From positions 3,412,001 through 3,476,000 of the forward strand of contig NC_079880.1 of NCBI RefSeq assembly GCF_029227915.1: 64,000 nt of DNA. The letters run 5' to 3'. Origin of the DNA: Hydractinia symbiolongicarpus. Taxonomy: Eukaryota > Cnidaria > Hydrozoa > Anthoathecata > Hydractiniidae. The notes under the pieces were generated by a model, which did not search any database, was not told the DNA's origin, and saw only the letters and a list, made by a program, of their open reading frames with translations. Shown piece after piece: positions 23,761 through 34,890 of this stretch. Each line of letters starts with the position of its first letter. Positions within the stretch are counted from its first letter, which is position 1. A program made the position numbers and the translations under genes.

Positions 23761-24767
23761 CACCACTAAACCCCATGAGTCTTGTAGTTTTTAAAAATGT
23801 TTTCATTTTTGATGAGACGCTGAATAAAAGAAGTTTAATTGCCGGCAAACGAAAACCTGCGACTTCCCGTAAATCCCGGACTCGGCCCGTATAGTCAAAA
23901 GTATACAAAGAAAGTACCCAGGGAGTAAACTCATTTCCCGAACGATTTTTTAAACTAATTTTCACCACTAAAACGCATGAGACTTGTAGTTTTCAGAAAT
24001 GTTTTCATTTTTGATGAGACGCTTAATGAAAGTTGTTTAATCGCCGGAAACGAAAACCCGCGATTTCCCGTAAATTCCAGGCTTGGCCCGTATAGTCGAA
24101 TGTATACAAAGAAAGTACCCTGTGAGTAAACTCATTTCCCGAACGAATTTTTAAATTATTTTTTCACCACTAAAACGCATGAGACTTGTAGTTTTCAGAA
24201 ATGTTTTCATTTTTGATGAGACGATTAATAAAAGTGGTTTAATCGCCGGCAAACGAAAACCCGCCATTTCCCGTAAACCCCGGACTCGGCCCGCATAGTC
24301 AAAAGTATACAAAGAAAGTACCCAGGGAGTAAACTCATTTCCCGAACGATTTTTTAAATAATTTTTTCACCACTAAATCGCATGAGACTTGTAGTTTTCA
24401 AAAATGTTTTCATTTTTGATGAGACGCTGAATAAAAGAAGTTTAATCGCCGGCAAACGAAAACCTGCGATTTCCCGTAAATCCCGGACTCGGCCCGTGTA
24501 GTCAAAAGTATACAAAGAAAGTACCCAGGCTGTAAACTCATTTCCCGAACGATTTTTTAAAATATTATTTCACCACTAAAGCCCATGAGACTTGTAGTAT
24601 TTAAAAATATTTTCATTTTTGATGAGACGCTGAATAAAAGAAGTTTAATCGCCGGCAAACGAAAACCTGCGATTTCCCGTAAATCCCGGACTCGGCCCGT
24701 ATAGTCAAAAGTATACAATACCCAGGGTGTAAACTCATTTCCCGAACGATTTTTTAAATTATTATTT
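23761..24767 (+). repeat. 1,007-bp five-monomer unit, dispersed copy (B4-A-G-E-FΔ6)
   Basis: A further copy of the module found at 7869 and 19719, at the same length. The end of B4 has TTTAAACTAATTTTC, shared with 16141. D follows at 24768. Confidence 0.92.
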
Positions 24768-25982
24768 CACCACTAAAGCCCATGAGACTTGTAGTATATA
24801 AAAATATTTTCATTTTTGATGAGACGCTGAATAAAAGAAGTTTAATCGCCGGCAAACGAAAACCAGCGACTTTTCCGTAAATCCCGGACTCGGCCCGTAT
24901 AGTCAAAAGTATACAAAGAAAGTACCCAGGGAGTAAACTCATTTCCCGAACGATTTTTCAAATTAATTTTCACCACTAAAACCCATGAGACTTGTAGTTT
25001 TCAGAAATGTTTTCATTTTTGATGAGACGCTTCATGAAAGTTGTTTAATCGCCGGCAAACGAAAACCCGCCATTTCCCGTAAATCCCGGACTCGGCCCGT
25101 ATAGTCAAAAGTATACAAAGAAAGTACCCGGGGTGTAAACTCATTTCCCGAACGATTTTTTAAATTATTATTTCACCACTAAAGCCCATGAGACTTGTAG
25201 TTTTTAAAAATGTTTTCATTTTTGATGAGACGCTGAATAAAAGAAGTTTAATTGCCGGCAAACGAAAACCCGCGACTTCCCGTAAATCCCGGACTCGGCC
25301 CGTATAGTCAAAAGTATACAAAGAAAGTACCCAGGGAGTAAACTCATTTCCCGAACGATTTTTTAAATTAATTTTCACCACTAAAACGCATGAGACTTGT
25401 AGTTTTCAGAAATGTTTTTATTTTTGATGAGACGATTAAAGAAAGTTGTTTAATCGCCGGAAACGAAAACCCGCGATTTCCCGTAAATGCCGGGCTTGGC
25501 CCGTATAGTCGAATGTATACAAAGAAAGTACCCTGTGAGTAAACTCATTTTCCGAACGAATTTTTAAATTATTTTTTCACCACTAAAACGCATGAGACTT
25601 GTAGTTTTTAAAAATATTTTCATTTTTGATGAGACGCTGAATAAAAGAAGTTTAATTGCCGGCAAACGAAAACCCGCGACTTCCCGTAAATCCCGGACTC
25701 GGCCCGTATAGTCAAAAGTATACAAAGAAAGTACCTTGTGAGTAAACTCATTTCCCGAACGATTTTTTAAATTATTATTTCACCACTAAAGCCCATGAGA
25801 CTTGTAGTTTTTAAAAATGTTTTCGTTTTTGATGAGACGCTGAATAAAAGAAGTTTAATTGCCGGCAAACGAAAACCCGCGACTTCCCGTAAATCCCGGA
25901 CTCGGCCCGTCTAGTCAAAAGTATACAAAGAAAGTACCCAGGGAGTAAACTCATTTCCCGAACGATTTTTTAAATTAATTTT
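24768..25982 (+). repeat. D-C-B-A*-B-B monomers
   Basis: Six monomers matching 10890-12100 at 13,878 bp offset: D with CTTTTCCG, C with GCTTCATG and AAAACCCATGAG, B, A* with GATTAAAGAAAG, then two B monomers. Private changes are TACCTTGTGAG near 25735, TTTTCGTTTTTG near 25822 and CGTCTAGTC near 25908. Confidence 0.9.
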
Positions 25983-26990
25983 CACCACTAAAACGCATGA
26001 GACTTGTAGTTTTCAGAAATGTTTTCATTTTTGATGAGACGCTTAATGAAAGTTGTTTAATCGCCGGAAACGAAAACCCGCGATTTCCCGTAAATTCCAG
26101 GCTTGGCCCGTATAGTCGAACGTATACAAAGAAAGTACCCAGTGAGTAAACTCATTTCCCGAACGAATTTTTAAATTATTTTTTCACCACTAAAACGCAT
26201 GAGACTTGTAGTTTTCAGAAATGTTTTCATTTTTGATGAGACGATTAATAAAAGTGGTTTAATCGCCGGCAAACGAAAACCCGCCATTTCCCGTAAACCC
26301 CGGACTCGGCCCGCATAGTCAAAAGTATACAAAGAAAGTACCCAGGGAGTAAACTCATTTCCCGAACGATTTTTTAAATAATTTTTTCACCACTAAATCG
26401 CATGAGACTTGTAGTTTTCAAAAATGTTTTCATTTTTGATGAGACGCTGAATAAAAGAAGTTTAATCGCCGGCAAACGAAAACCTGCGATTTCCCGTAAA
26501 TCCCGGACTCGGCCCGTGTAGTCAAAAGTATACAAAGAAAGTACCCAGGCTGTAAACTTATTTCCCGAACGATTTTTTAAATAATTTTTTCACCACTAAA
26601 TCGCATGAGACTTGTAGTTTTCAAAAATGTTTTCATTTTTGATGAGACGCTGAATAAAAGAAGTTTAATCGCCGGCAAACGAAAACCCGCCATTTCCCGT
26701 AAATCCCGGACTCGGCCCGTGTAGTCAAAAGCATACAAAGAAAGTACCCAGGCTGTAAACTTATTTCCCGAACGATTTTTTAAAATATTATTTCACCACT
26801 AAAGCCCATGAGACTTGTAGTATTTAAAAATATTTTCATTTTTGATGAGACGCTGAATAAAAGAAGTTTAATCGCCGGCAAACGAAAACCTGCGATTTCC
26901 CGTAAATCCCGGACTCGGCCCGTATAGTCAAAAGTATACAATACCCAGGGTGTAAACTCATTTCCCGAACGATTTTTTAAATTATTATTT
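25983..26990 (+). repeat. A-G-E-E-FΔ6 module with duplicated E
   Basis: The A-G-E-FΔ6 order is present, but E occurs twice in a row (26388-26590 and 26591-26793). Both E copies end GTAAACTTATTTCCC, a variant I did not see in other E monomers, so this was a local one-monomer duplication. The second copy has CCCGCCATTTCCCG and AAGCATACAAAG. The FΔ6 junction is near 26940. Confidence 0.9.
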
Positions 26991-27192
26991 CACCACTAAA
27001 GCCCATGAGACTTGTAGTATATAAAAATATTTTCATTTTTGATGAGACGCTGAATAAAAGAAGTTTAATCGCCGGCAAACGAAAACCAGCGACTTCCCGT
27101 AAATCCCGGACTCGGCCCGTATAGTCAAAAGTATACAAAGAAAGTACCCAGGGAGTAAACTCATTTCCCGAACGATTTTTCAAATTAATTTT
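26991..27192 (+). repeat. D-type monomer
   Basis: A single D (TAGTATATAAAAAT, CCAGCGAC, ending ATTTTTCAAATTAATT) links the A-G-E-E-FΔ6 module to the dimer repeats that follow. Confidence 0.9.
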
Positions 27193-28002
27193 CACCACTA
27201 AAACGCATGAGACTTGTAGTTTTCAGAAATGTTTTCATTTTTGATGAGACGCTTCATGAAAGTTGTTTAATCGCCGGCAAACGAAAACCCGCCATTTCCC
27301 GTAAATCCCGGACTCGGCCCGTATAGTCAAAAGTATACAAAGAAAGTACCCAGGGTGTAAACTCATTTCCCGAACGATTTTTTAAATTATTATTTCACCA
27401 CTAAAGCCCATGAGACTTGTAGTTTTTAAAAATGTTTTCATTTTTGATGAGACGCTGAATAAAAGAAGTTTAATTGCCGGCAAACGAAAACCCGCGACTT
27501 CCCGTAAATCCCGGACTCGGCCCGTATAGTCAAAAGTATACAAAGAAAGTACCCAGGGAGTAAACTCATTTCCCGAACGACTTTTCAAATTAATTTTCAC
27601 CACTAAAACGCATGAGACTTGTAGTTTTCAGAAATGTTTTCATTTTTGATGAGACGCTTCATGAAAGTTGTTTAATCGCCGGCAAACGAAAACCCGCCAT
27701 TTCCCGTAAATCCCGGACTCGGCCCGTATAGTCAAAAGTATACAAAGAAAGTACCCAGGGTGTAAACTCATTTCCCGAACGATTTTTTAAATTATTATTT
27801 CACCACTAAAGCCCATGAGACTTGTAGTTTTTAAAAATGTTTTCATTTTTGATGAGACGCTGAATAAAAGAAGTTTAATTGCCGGCAAACGAAAACCCGC
27901 GACTTCCCGTAAATCCCGGACTCGGCCCGTATAGTCAAAAGTATACAAAGAAAGTACCCAGGGAGTAAACTCATTTCCCGAACGATTTTTTAAATTAATT
28001 TT
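27193..28002 (+). repeat. 405-bp C-B dimer, two tandem copies
   Basis: Units 27193-27597 and 27598-28002 each contain C (GCTTCATGAAAG, CCCAGGGTG) and B (AAAGCCC, CTGAATAAAAG, CAGGGAG). The exchange point is near the end of the first B, where ACGACTTTTCAAATT mixes the D-type ending with a point change. Neighbouring dimers differ by only a few bases. Confidence 0.92.
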
Positions 28003-29015
28003 CACCACTAAAACGCATGAGACTTGTAGTTTTCAGAAATGTTTTTATTTTTGATGAGACGATTAAAGAAAGTTGTTTAATCGCCGGAAACGAAAACCCG
28101 CGATTTCCCGTAAATGCCGGGCTTGGCCCGTATAGTCGAATGTATACAAAGAAAGTACCCTGTGAGTAAACTCATTTTCCGAACGAATTTTTAAATTATT
28201 TTTTCACCACTAAAACGCATGAGACTTGTAGTTTTTAAAAATATTTTCATTTTTGATGAGACGCTGAATAAAAGAAGTTTAATTGCCGGCAAACGAAAAC
28301 CCGCGACTACCCGTAAATCCCGGACTCGGCCCGTATAGTCAAAAGTATACAAAGAAAGTACCCTGTGAGTAAACTCATTTCCCGAACGATTTTTTAAATT
28401 ATTATTTCACCACTAAAGCCCATGAGACTTGTAGTTTTTAAAAATGTTTTCATTTTTGATGAGACGCTGAATAAAAGAAGTTTAATTGCCGGCAAACGAA
28501 AACCCGCGACTTCCCGTAAATCCCGGACTCGGCCCGTATAGTCAAAAGTATACAAAGAAAGTACCCAGGGAGTAAACTCATTTCCTGAACGATTTTTTAA
28601 ATAAATTTTCACCACTAAAACGCATGAGACTTGTAGTTTTCAGAAATGTTTTCATTTTTGATGAGACGCTTAATGAAAGTTGTTTAATCGCCGGCAAACG
28701 AAAACCCGCGATTTCCCGTAAATCCCGGGCTTGGCCCGTATAGTCGAATGTATACAAAGAAAGTACCCTGTGAGTAAACTCATTTCCTGAACGAATTTTT
28801 AAATTATTTTTTCACCACTATAACGCATGAGACTTGTAGTTTTCAGAAATGTTTTCATTTTTGATGAGACGCTTAATAAAAGTGGTTTAATCGCCGGCAA
28901 ACGAAAACCCGCCATTTCCCGTAAATCCCGGACTCGGCCCGTATAGTCAAAAGTATACAAAGAAAGTGCCCGGGGTGTAAACTCATTTCCCGAACGATTT
29001 TTTAAATTATTATTT
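28003..29015 (+). repeat. 1,013-bp five-monomer unit, third copy (A*-B-B-A-C)
   Basis: Same length, order and marks (GATTAAAGAAAG, CACTATAACG) as 11498-13523, about 15.5-16.5 kb downstream. The final C ends GTGCCCGGGG. The D at 29016 follows as D follows at 13524. Private change: CCGCGACTACCCG near 28305. Confidence 0.92.
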
Positions 29016-29824
29016 CACCACTAAAGCCCATGAGACTTGTAGTATATAAAAATATTTTCATTTTTGATGAGACGCTGAATAAAAGAAGTTTAATCGCCGG
29101 CAAACGAAAACCCGCGACTTCCCGTAAATCCCGGACTCGGCCCGTATAGTCAAAAGTATACAAAGAAAGTACCCAGGGAGTAAACTCCTTTCCCGAACGA
29201 TTTTTTAAATTAATTTTCACCACTAAAACGCATGAGACTTGTAGTTTTCAGAAATGTTTTCATTTTTGATGAGACGCTTAATGAAAGTTGTTTAATTGCC
29301 GGCAAACGAAAACCCGCGACTTCCCGTAAATCCCGGACTCGGCCCGTATAGTCAAAAGTATACAAAGAAAGTACCCGGGGTGTAAACTCATTTCCCGAAC
29401 GATTTTTTAAATTATTATTTCACCACTAAACCCCATGAGTCTTGTAGTTTTTAAAAATGTTTTCATTTTTGATGAGACGCTGAATAAAAGAAGTTTAATT
29501 GCCGGCAAACGAAAACCTGCGACTTCCCGTAAATCCCGGACTCGGCCCGTATAGTCAAAAGTATACAAAGAAAGTACCCAGGGAGTAAACTCATTTCCCG
29601 AACGATTTTTTAAATTAATTTTCACCACTAAAACGCATGAGACTTGTAGTTTTCAGAAATGTTTTTATTTTTGATGAGACGCTTAATGAAAGTTGTTTAA
29701 TCGCCGGAAACGAAAACCCGCGATTTCCCGTAAATTCCAGGCTTGGCCCGTATAGTCGAATGTATACAAAGAAAGTACCCTGTGAGTAAACTCATTTCCC
29801 GAACGAATTTTTAAATTATTTTTT
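29016..29824 (+). repeat. D-chimera-B4-A monomers
   Basis: Four monomers in the order found at 13524-14335 and 23356-24165. B4 is at 29421. The A that follows has TTTTTATTTTTGATG and AATTCCAGGC. This is the last B4 (CCCCATGAGTC) I found in the window. Confidence 0.9.
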
Positions 29825-31646
29825 CACCACTAAAACGCATGAGACTTGTAGTTTTCCGAAATGTTTTCATTTTTGATGAGACGCTTAATGAAAGTTGTTT
29901 AATCGCCGGAAACGAAAACCCGCGATTTCCCGTAAATCCCGGGCTTGGCCCGTATAGTCGAATGTATACAAAGAAAGTACCCTGTGAGTAAACTCATTTT
30001 CCAAACGAATTTTTAAATTATTTTTTCACCACTAAAACGCATGAGACTTGTAATTTTCAGAAATGTTTTCATTTTTGATGAGACGCTTAATAAAAGTGGT
30101 TTAATCGCCGGCAAACGAAAACCCGCGATTTCCCGTAAATCCCGGGCTTGGCCCGCATAGTCGAATGTATACAAAGAAAGTACCCTGTGAGTAAACTCAT
30201 TTCCAAAACGATTTTTTAAATTATCTTTTCACCACTAAAACGCTTGAGACTTGTAGTTTTCAAAAATGTTTTCATTTTTGATGAGACGCTGAATAAAAGA
30301 AGTTTAATTGCCGGCAAACAAAAACCCGCCATTTCCCGTAAACCCCGGTCTCGGCCCGCATAGTAAAAAGTATACAAAGAAAGTACCCAGGGAGTAAACT
30401 CATTTCCCGAACGATTTTTTAAATTATTTTTTCACCACTAAATCGCATGAGACTTGTAGTTTTCAAAAATGTTTTCATTTTTGATGAGACGCTGAATAAA
30501 AGAAGTTTAATTGCCGGCAAACGAAAACCCGCGACTTCCCGTAAATCCCGGACTCGGCCCGTATAGTCAAAAGTATACAAAAAAAGTACCCAGGGAGTAA
30601 ACTCATTTCCCGAACGATTTTTTAAATTAATTTTCACCACTAAAACGCATGAGACTTGTAGTTTTCTGAATTGTTTTCATTTTTGATGAGACGCTTAATG
30701 AAAGTTGTTTAATCGGCGGAAACGAAAACCCGCGATTTCCGGTAAATCCCGGGCTTGGCCCGTATAGTCGAATGTATACAAAGAAAGTACCCTGTAAGTA
30801 AACTCATTTTCCAAACGAATTTTTAAATTATTTTTTCACCACTAAAACGCATGAGACTTGTAGTTTTCAGAAATGTTTTCATTTTTGATGAGACGCTTAA
30901 TAAAAGTGGTTTAATCGCCGGCAAACGAAAACCCGCGATTTCCCGTAAATCCCGGGCTTGGCCCGTATAGTCGAATGTATACAAAGAAAGTACCCTGTGA
31001 GTAAACTCATTTCCAAAACGATTTTTTAAATTATCTTTTCACCACTAAAACGCTTGAGACTTGTAGTTTTCAAAAATGTTTTCATTTTTGATGAGACGCT
31101 GAATAAAAGAAGTTTAATCGCCGGCAAACGAAAACCCGCCATTTCCCGTAAACCCGGACTCGGCCCGCATAGTAAAAAGTATACAAAGAAAGTACCCAGG
31201 AAGTAAACTCATTTCCCGAACGATTTTTTAAATTAATTTTCACCACTAAAACGCATGAGACTTGTAGTTTTCAGAAATGTTTTCATTTTTGATAAGACGC
31301 TTAATGAAAGTTGTTTAATCGCCGGCAAACGAAAACCCGCGATTTCCCGTAAATCCCGGGCTTGGCCCGTATAGTCGAATGTATACAAAGAAAGTACCCT
31401 GTGAGTAAACTCATTTCCCGAACGAATTTTTAAATTATTTTTTCACCACTAAAACGCATGAGACTTGTAGTTTTTAAAAATGTTTTCATTTTTGATGAGA
31501 CGCTGAATAAAAGAAGTTTAATCGCCGGCAAACGAAAACCTGCGATTTGCCGTAAATCCCGGACTCGGCCCGTATAGTCAAAAGTATACAAAGAAAGTAC
31601 CCGGGGTGTAAACTCATTTCCCGAACGATTTTTTAAATTATTATTT
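29825..31646 (+). repeat. Sister of 16,555-18,370 at 13,270 bp offset
   Basis: Nine monomers that match the 16.5-18.4 kb block in order and private marks (CCCGGTCTCGG, TTTTCTGAATTG, CCCTGTAAG, CCCAGGAAG, GATAAGACGC). Private changes are TTGTAATTTTCAG near 30050, AATCGGCGG near 30712 and AAACCCGGAC, one C shorter, near 31150. Unlike its sister, the E' monomer ends normally and the 811-bp unit is single, so the 811-bp duplication at 17.6-19.1 kb is probably younger than the split. Confidence 0.9.
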
Positions 31647-31849
31647 CACCACTAAAACGCATGAGACTTGTAGTTTTCAAAAATGTTTTCATTTTTGATG
31701 AGACGCTGAATAAAAGAAATTTAATCCCCAGCAAACGTAAACCCGCCATTTCCCGTAAACCCTGGACTCGGCCCGTATAACCAAAAGTATACAAAGAAAG
31801 TACCCAGGGAGTAAACTCATTTCCCGAACGATTTTTTAAATTATTTTTT
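31647..31849 (+). repeat. Private divergent monomer, copy 1 (203 bp)
   Basis: Carries GAAATTTAATCCCCAGC, AAACGTAAACCC, AACCCTGGAC and GTATAACCAAAAG, a set of states I found nowhere else except in the next monomer. GCCGGC is destroyed (CCCAGC). Confidence 0.93.
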
Positions 31850-32052
31850 CACCACTAAAACGCATGAGACTTGTAGTTTTCAAAAATGTTTTCATTTTTG
31901 ATGAGACGCTGAATAAAAGAAATTTAATCCCCAGCAAACGTAAACCCGCCATTTCCCGTAAACCCTGGACTCGGCCCGTATAACCAAAAGTATACAAAGA
32001 AAGTACCCAGGGAGTAAACTCATTTCCCGAACGATTTTTTAAATTACTTTTT
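31850..32052 (+). repeat. Private divergent monomer, copy 2 (203 bp)
   Basis: Repeats all private states of 31647-31849; differences are confined to the linker end (AAATTACTTTTTC). A single-monomer tandem duplication is the simplest explanation. Confidence 0.93.
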
Positions 32053-34890
32053 CACCACTAAAACGCATGACACTTGTAGTTTTCAGAAATGTTTTCATTT
32101 TTGATAAGACGCTTAATGAAAGTTGTTTAATCGCCGGCAAACGAAAACCCGCGATTTCCCGTAAATCCCGGGCTTGGCCCGTATAGTCGAATGTATACAA
32201 AGAAAATACCCTGTGAGTAAACTCATTTCCCGAACAAATTTTTAAATTATTTTTTCACCACTAAAACGCATGAGACTTGTAGTTTTCAAAAATGTTTTCA
32301 TTTTTGATGAGACGCTGAATAAAAGAAGTTTAATCGCCGGCAAACGAAAACCTGCGATTTGCCGTAAATCCCGGACTCGGCCCGTATAGTCAAAAGTATA
32401 CAAAGAAAGTACCCGGGGTGTAAACTCATTTCCCGAACGATTTTTTAAATTATTATTTCACCACTAAAGCCTATGAGACTTGTAGTTTTTAAAAATGTTT
32501 TCATTTTTAATGAAACGCTGAATAAAAGAAGTTTAATTGCCGGCAAACGAAAACCCGCGACTTCCCGTAAATCCCGGACTCGGCCCGTATAGTCAAAAGT
32601 ATACAAAGAAAGTACCCAGGGAGTAAACTCATTTCCCGAACGATTTTTTAAATTAATTTTCACCACTAAAACGCATGAGACTTGTAGTTTTCAGAAATGT
32701 TTTCATTTTTGATGAGACGCTTAATGAAAGTTGTTTAATCGCCGGCAAACGAAAACCCACGATTTCCCGTAAATCCCGGACTTGGCCCGTATAGTCGAAT
32801 GTATACAAAGAAAGTACCCTGTGAGTAAACTCATTTCCCAAACGAATTTTTAAATTATTTTTTCACCACTAAAACGCATGAGACTTGTAGTTTTCAGAAA
32901 TGTTTTCATTTTTGATGAGACGCTTAATAAAAGTGATTTAATCGCCGGCAAACGAAAACCCGCGATTCCCGTAAATCCCGGGCTTGGCCCGTATAGTCGA
33001 ATGTATACAAAGAAAGTACCCTGTGAGTAAACTCATTTCCAAAACGATTTTTTAAATTATCTTTTCACCACTAAAACGCTTGAGACTTGTAGTTTTCAAA
33101 AATGTTTTCATTTTTGATGAGACGCTGAATAAAAGAAGTTTAATTGCCGGCAAACGAAAACCCGCGACTTTCCGTAAATCCCGGACTCGGCCCGTATAGT
33201 CAAAAGTATACAAAGAAAGTACCCAGGGAGTAAACTCATTTCCCGAACGATTTTTTAAATTAATTTTCACCACTAAAACGCATGAGACTAGTAGTTTTCA
33301 GAAATGTTTTCATTTTTGATAAGACGCTTAATGAAAGTTGTTTAATCGCCGGCAAACGAAAACCCGCGATTTCCCGTAAATCCCGGGCTTGGCCCGTATA
33401 GTCGAATGTATACAAAGAAAGTACCTTGTGAGTAAACTCATTTCCCGAACGAATTTTTAAATTATTTTTTCACCACTAAAACGCATGAGACTTGTAGTTT
33501 TCAAAAATGTTTTCATTTTTGATGAGACGCTGAATAAAAGAAGTTTAATCGCCGGCAAACGAAAACCTGCGATTTGCCGTAAATCCCGGACTCGGCCCGT
33601 ATAGTCAAAAGTATACAAAGAAAGTACCCGGGGTGTAAACTCATTTCCCGAACTATTTTTTAAATTATTATTTCACCACTAAAGCCCATGAGACTTTTAG
33701 TTTTTAAAAATGTTTTCATTTTTAATGAGACGCTGAATAAAAGAAGTTTAATTGCCGGCAAACGAAAACCCGTGACTTCCCGTAAATCCCGGACTCGGCC
33801 CGTATAGTCAAAAGTATACAAAGAAAGTACCCAGGGAGTAAACTCATTTCCCGAACGACGTTTTAAATTAATTTTCACCACTAAAACGCATGAGACTTGT
33901 AGTTTTCAGAAATGTTTTCATTTTTGATGAGACGCTTAATGAAAGTTGTTTAATCGCCGGCAAACGAAAACCCACGATTTCCCGTAAATCCCGGGCTTGG
34001 CCCGTATAGTCGAATGTACACAAAGAAAGTACCCTGTGAGTAAACTCATTTCCCGAACGAATTTTTAAATTATTTTTTCACCACTAAAACGCATGAGACT
34101 TGTAGTTTTCAGAAATGTTTTCATTTTTGATGAGACGCTTTATAAAAGGGGTTTAATCGCCGGCAAACGAAAACCCGCGATTTCCCGTAAATCCCGGGCT
34201 TGGCCCGTATAGTCGAATGTATACAAAGAAAGTACCCTGTGAGTAAACTCATTTCCAAAACGATTTTTTAAATTATCTTTTCACCACTAAAACGCTTAAG
34301 ACTTGTAGTTTTCAAAAATGTTTTCATTTTTGATGAGACGCTGAATAAAAGAAGTTTAATTGCCGGCAAACGAAAACCCGCCATTTCCCGTAAACCCCGG
34401 ACTCGGCTCGCATAGTCAAAAGTATACAAAGAAAGTACCCAGGGAGTAAACTCATTTCCCGAACGATTTTTTAAATTATTTTTTCACCGCTAAATCGCAT
34501 GAGACTTGTAGTTTTCAAAAATGTTTTCATTTTTGATGAGACGCTGAATAAAAGAAGTTTAATCGCCGGCAAACGAAAACCTGCGATTTCCAGTAAATCC
34601 CGCACTCGGCCCGTATAGTCAAAAGTATACAAAGAAAGTACCCTGTGAGTAAACTCATTTCCCGAACGAATTTTTAAATTATTTTTTCACCACAAAAACG
34701 CATGAGACTTGTAGTTTTCAAAAATGTTTTCATTTTTGATGTGACGCTGAGTAAAAGAAGCTTAATCGCCGGCAAACGAAAACCTGCGATTTGCCGTAAA
34801 TCTCGGACTCGGCCCGTATAGTCAAAAGTATACAAAGAAAGTACCCGGGGTGTAAACTCATTTCCCGAACGATTTTTTATATTATTATTT
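32053..34890 (+). repeat. A/E'/B/C modules of the right-hand domain
   Basis: Fourteen in-register monomers. The repeated order is A (GATAAGACGC or plain), E' (GATTTGCCG, CGGGGTG), B with TTTTTAATGA, A with CCCACGAT and C-like with TCGAATG, then a CGCTTGAG type. Private marks include GACTAGTAG near 33285, AACTATTTTTT near 33653, AACGACGTTTT near 33854, GTACACAAAG near 34016 and CACCACAAAAAC near 34690. B4, D with CCAGCGAC, and FΔ6 are absent from here on. Confidence 0.9.
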
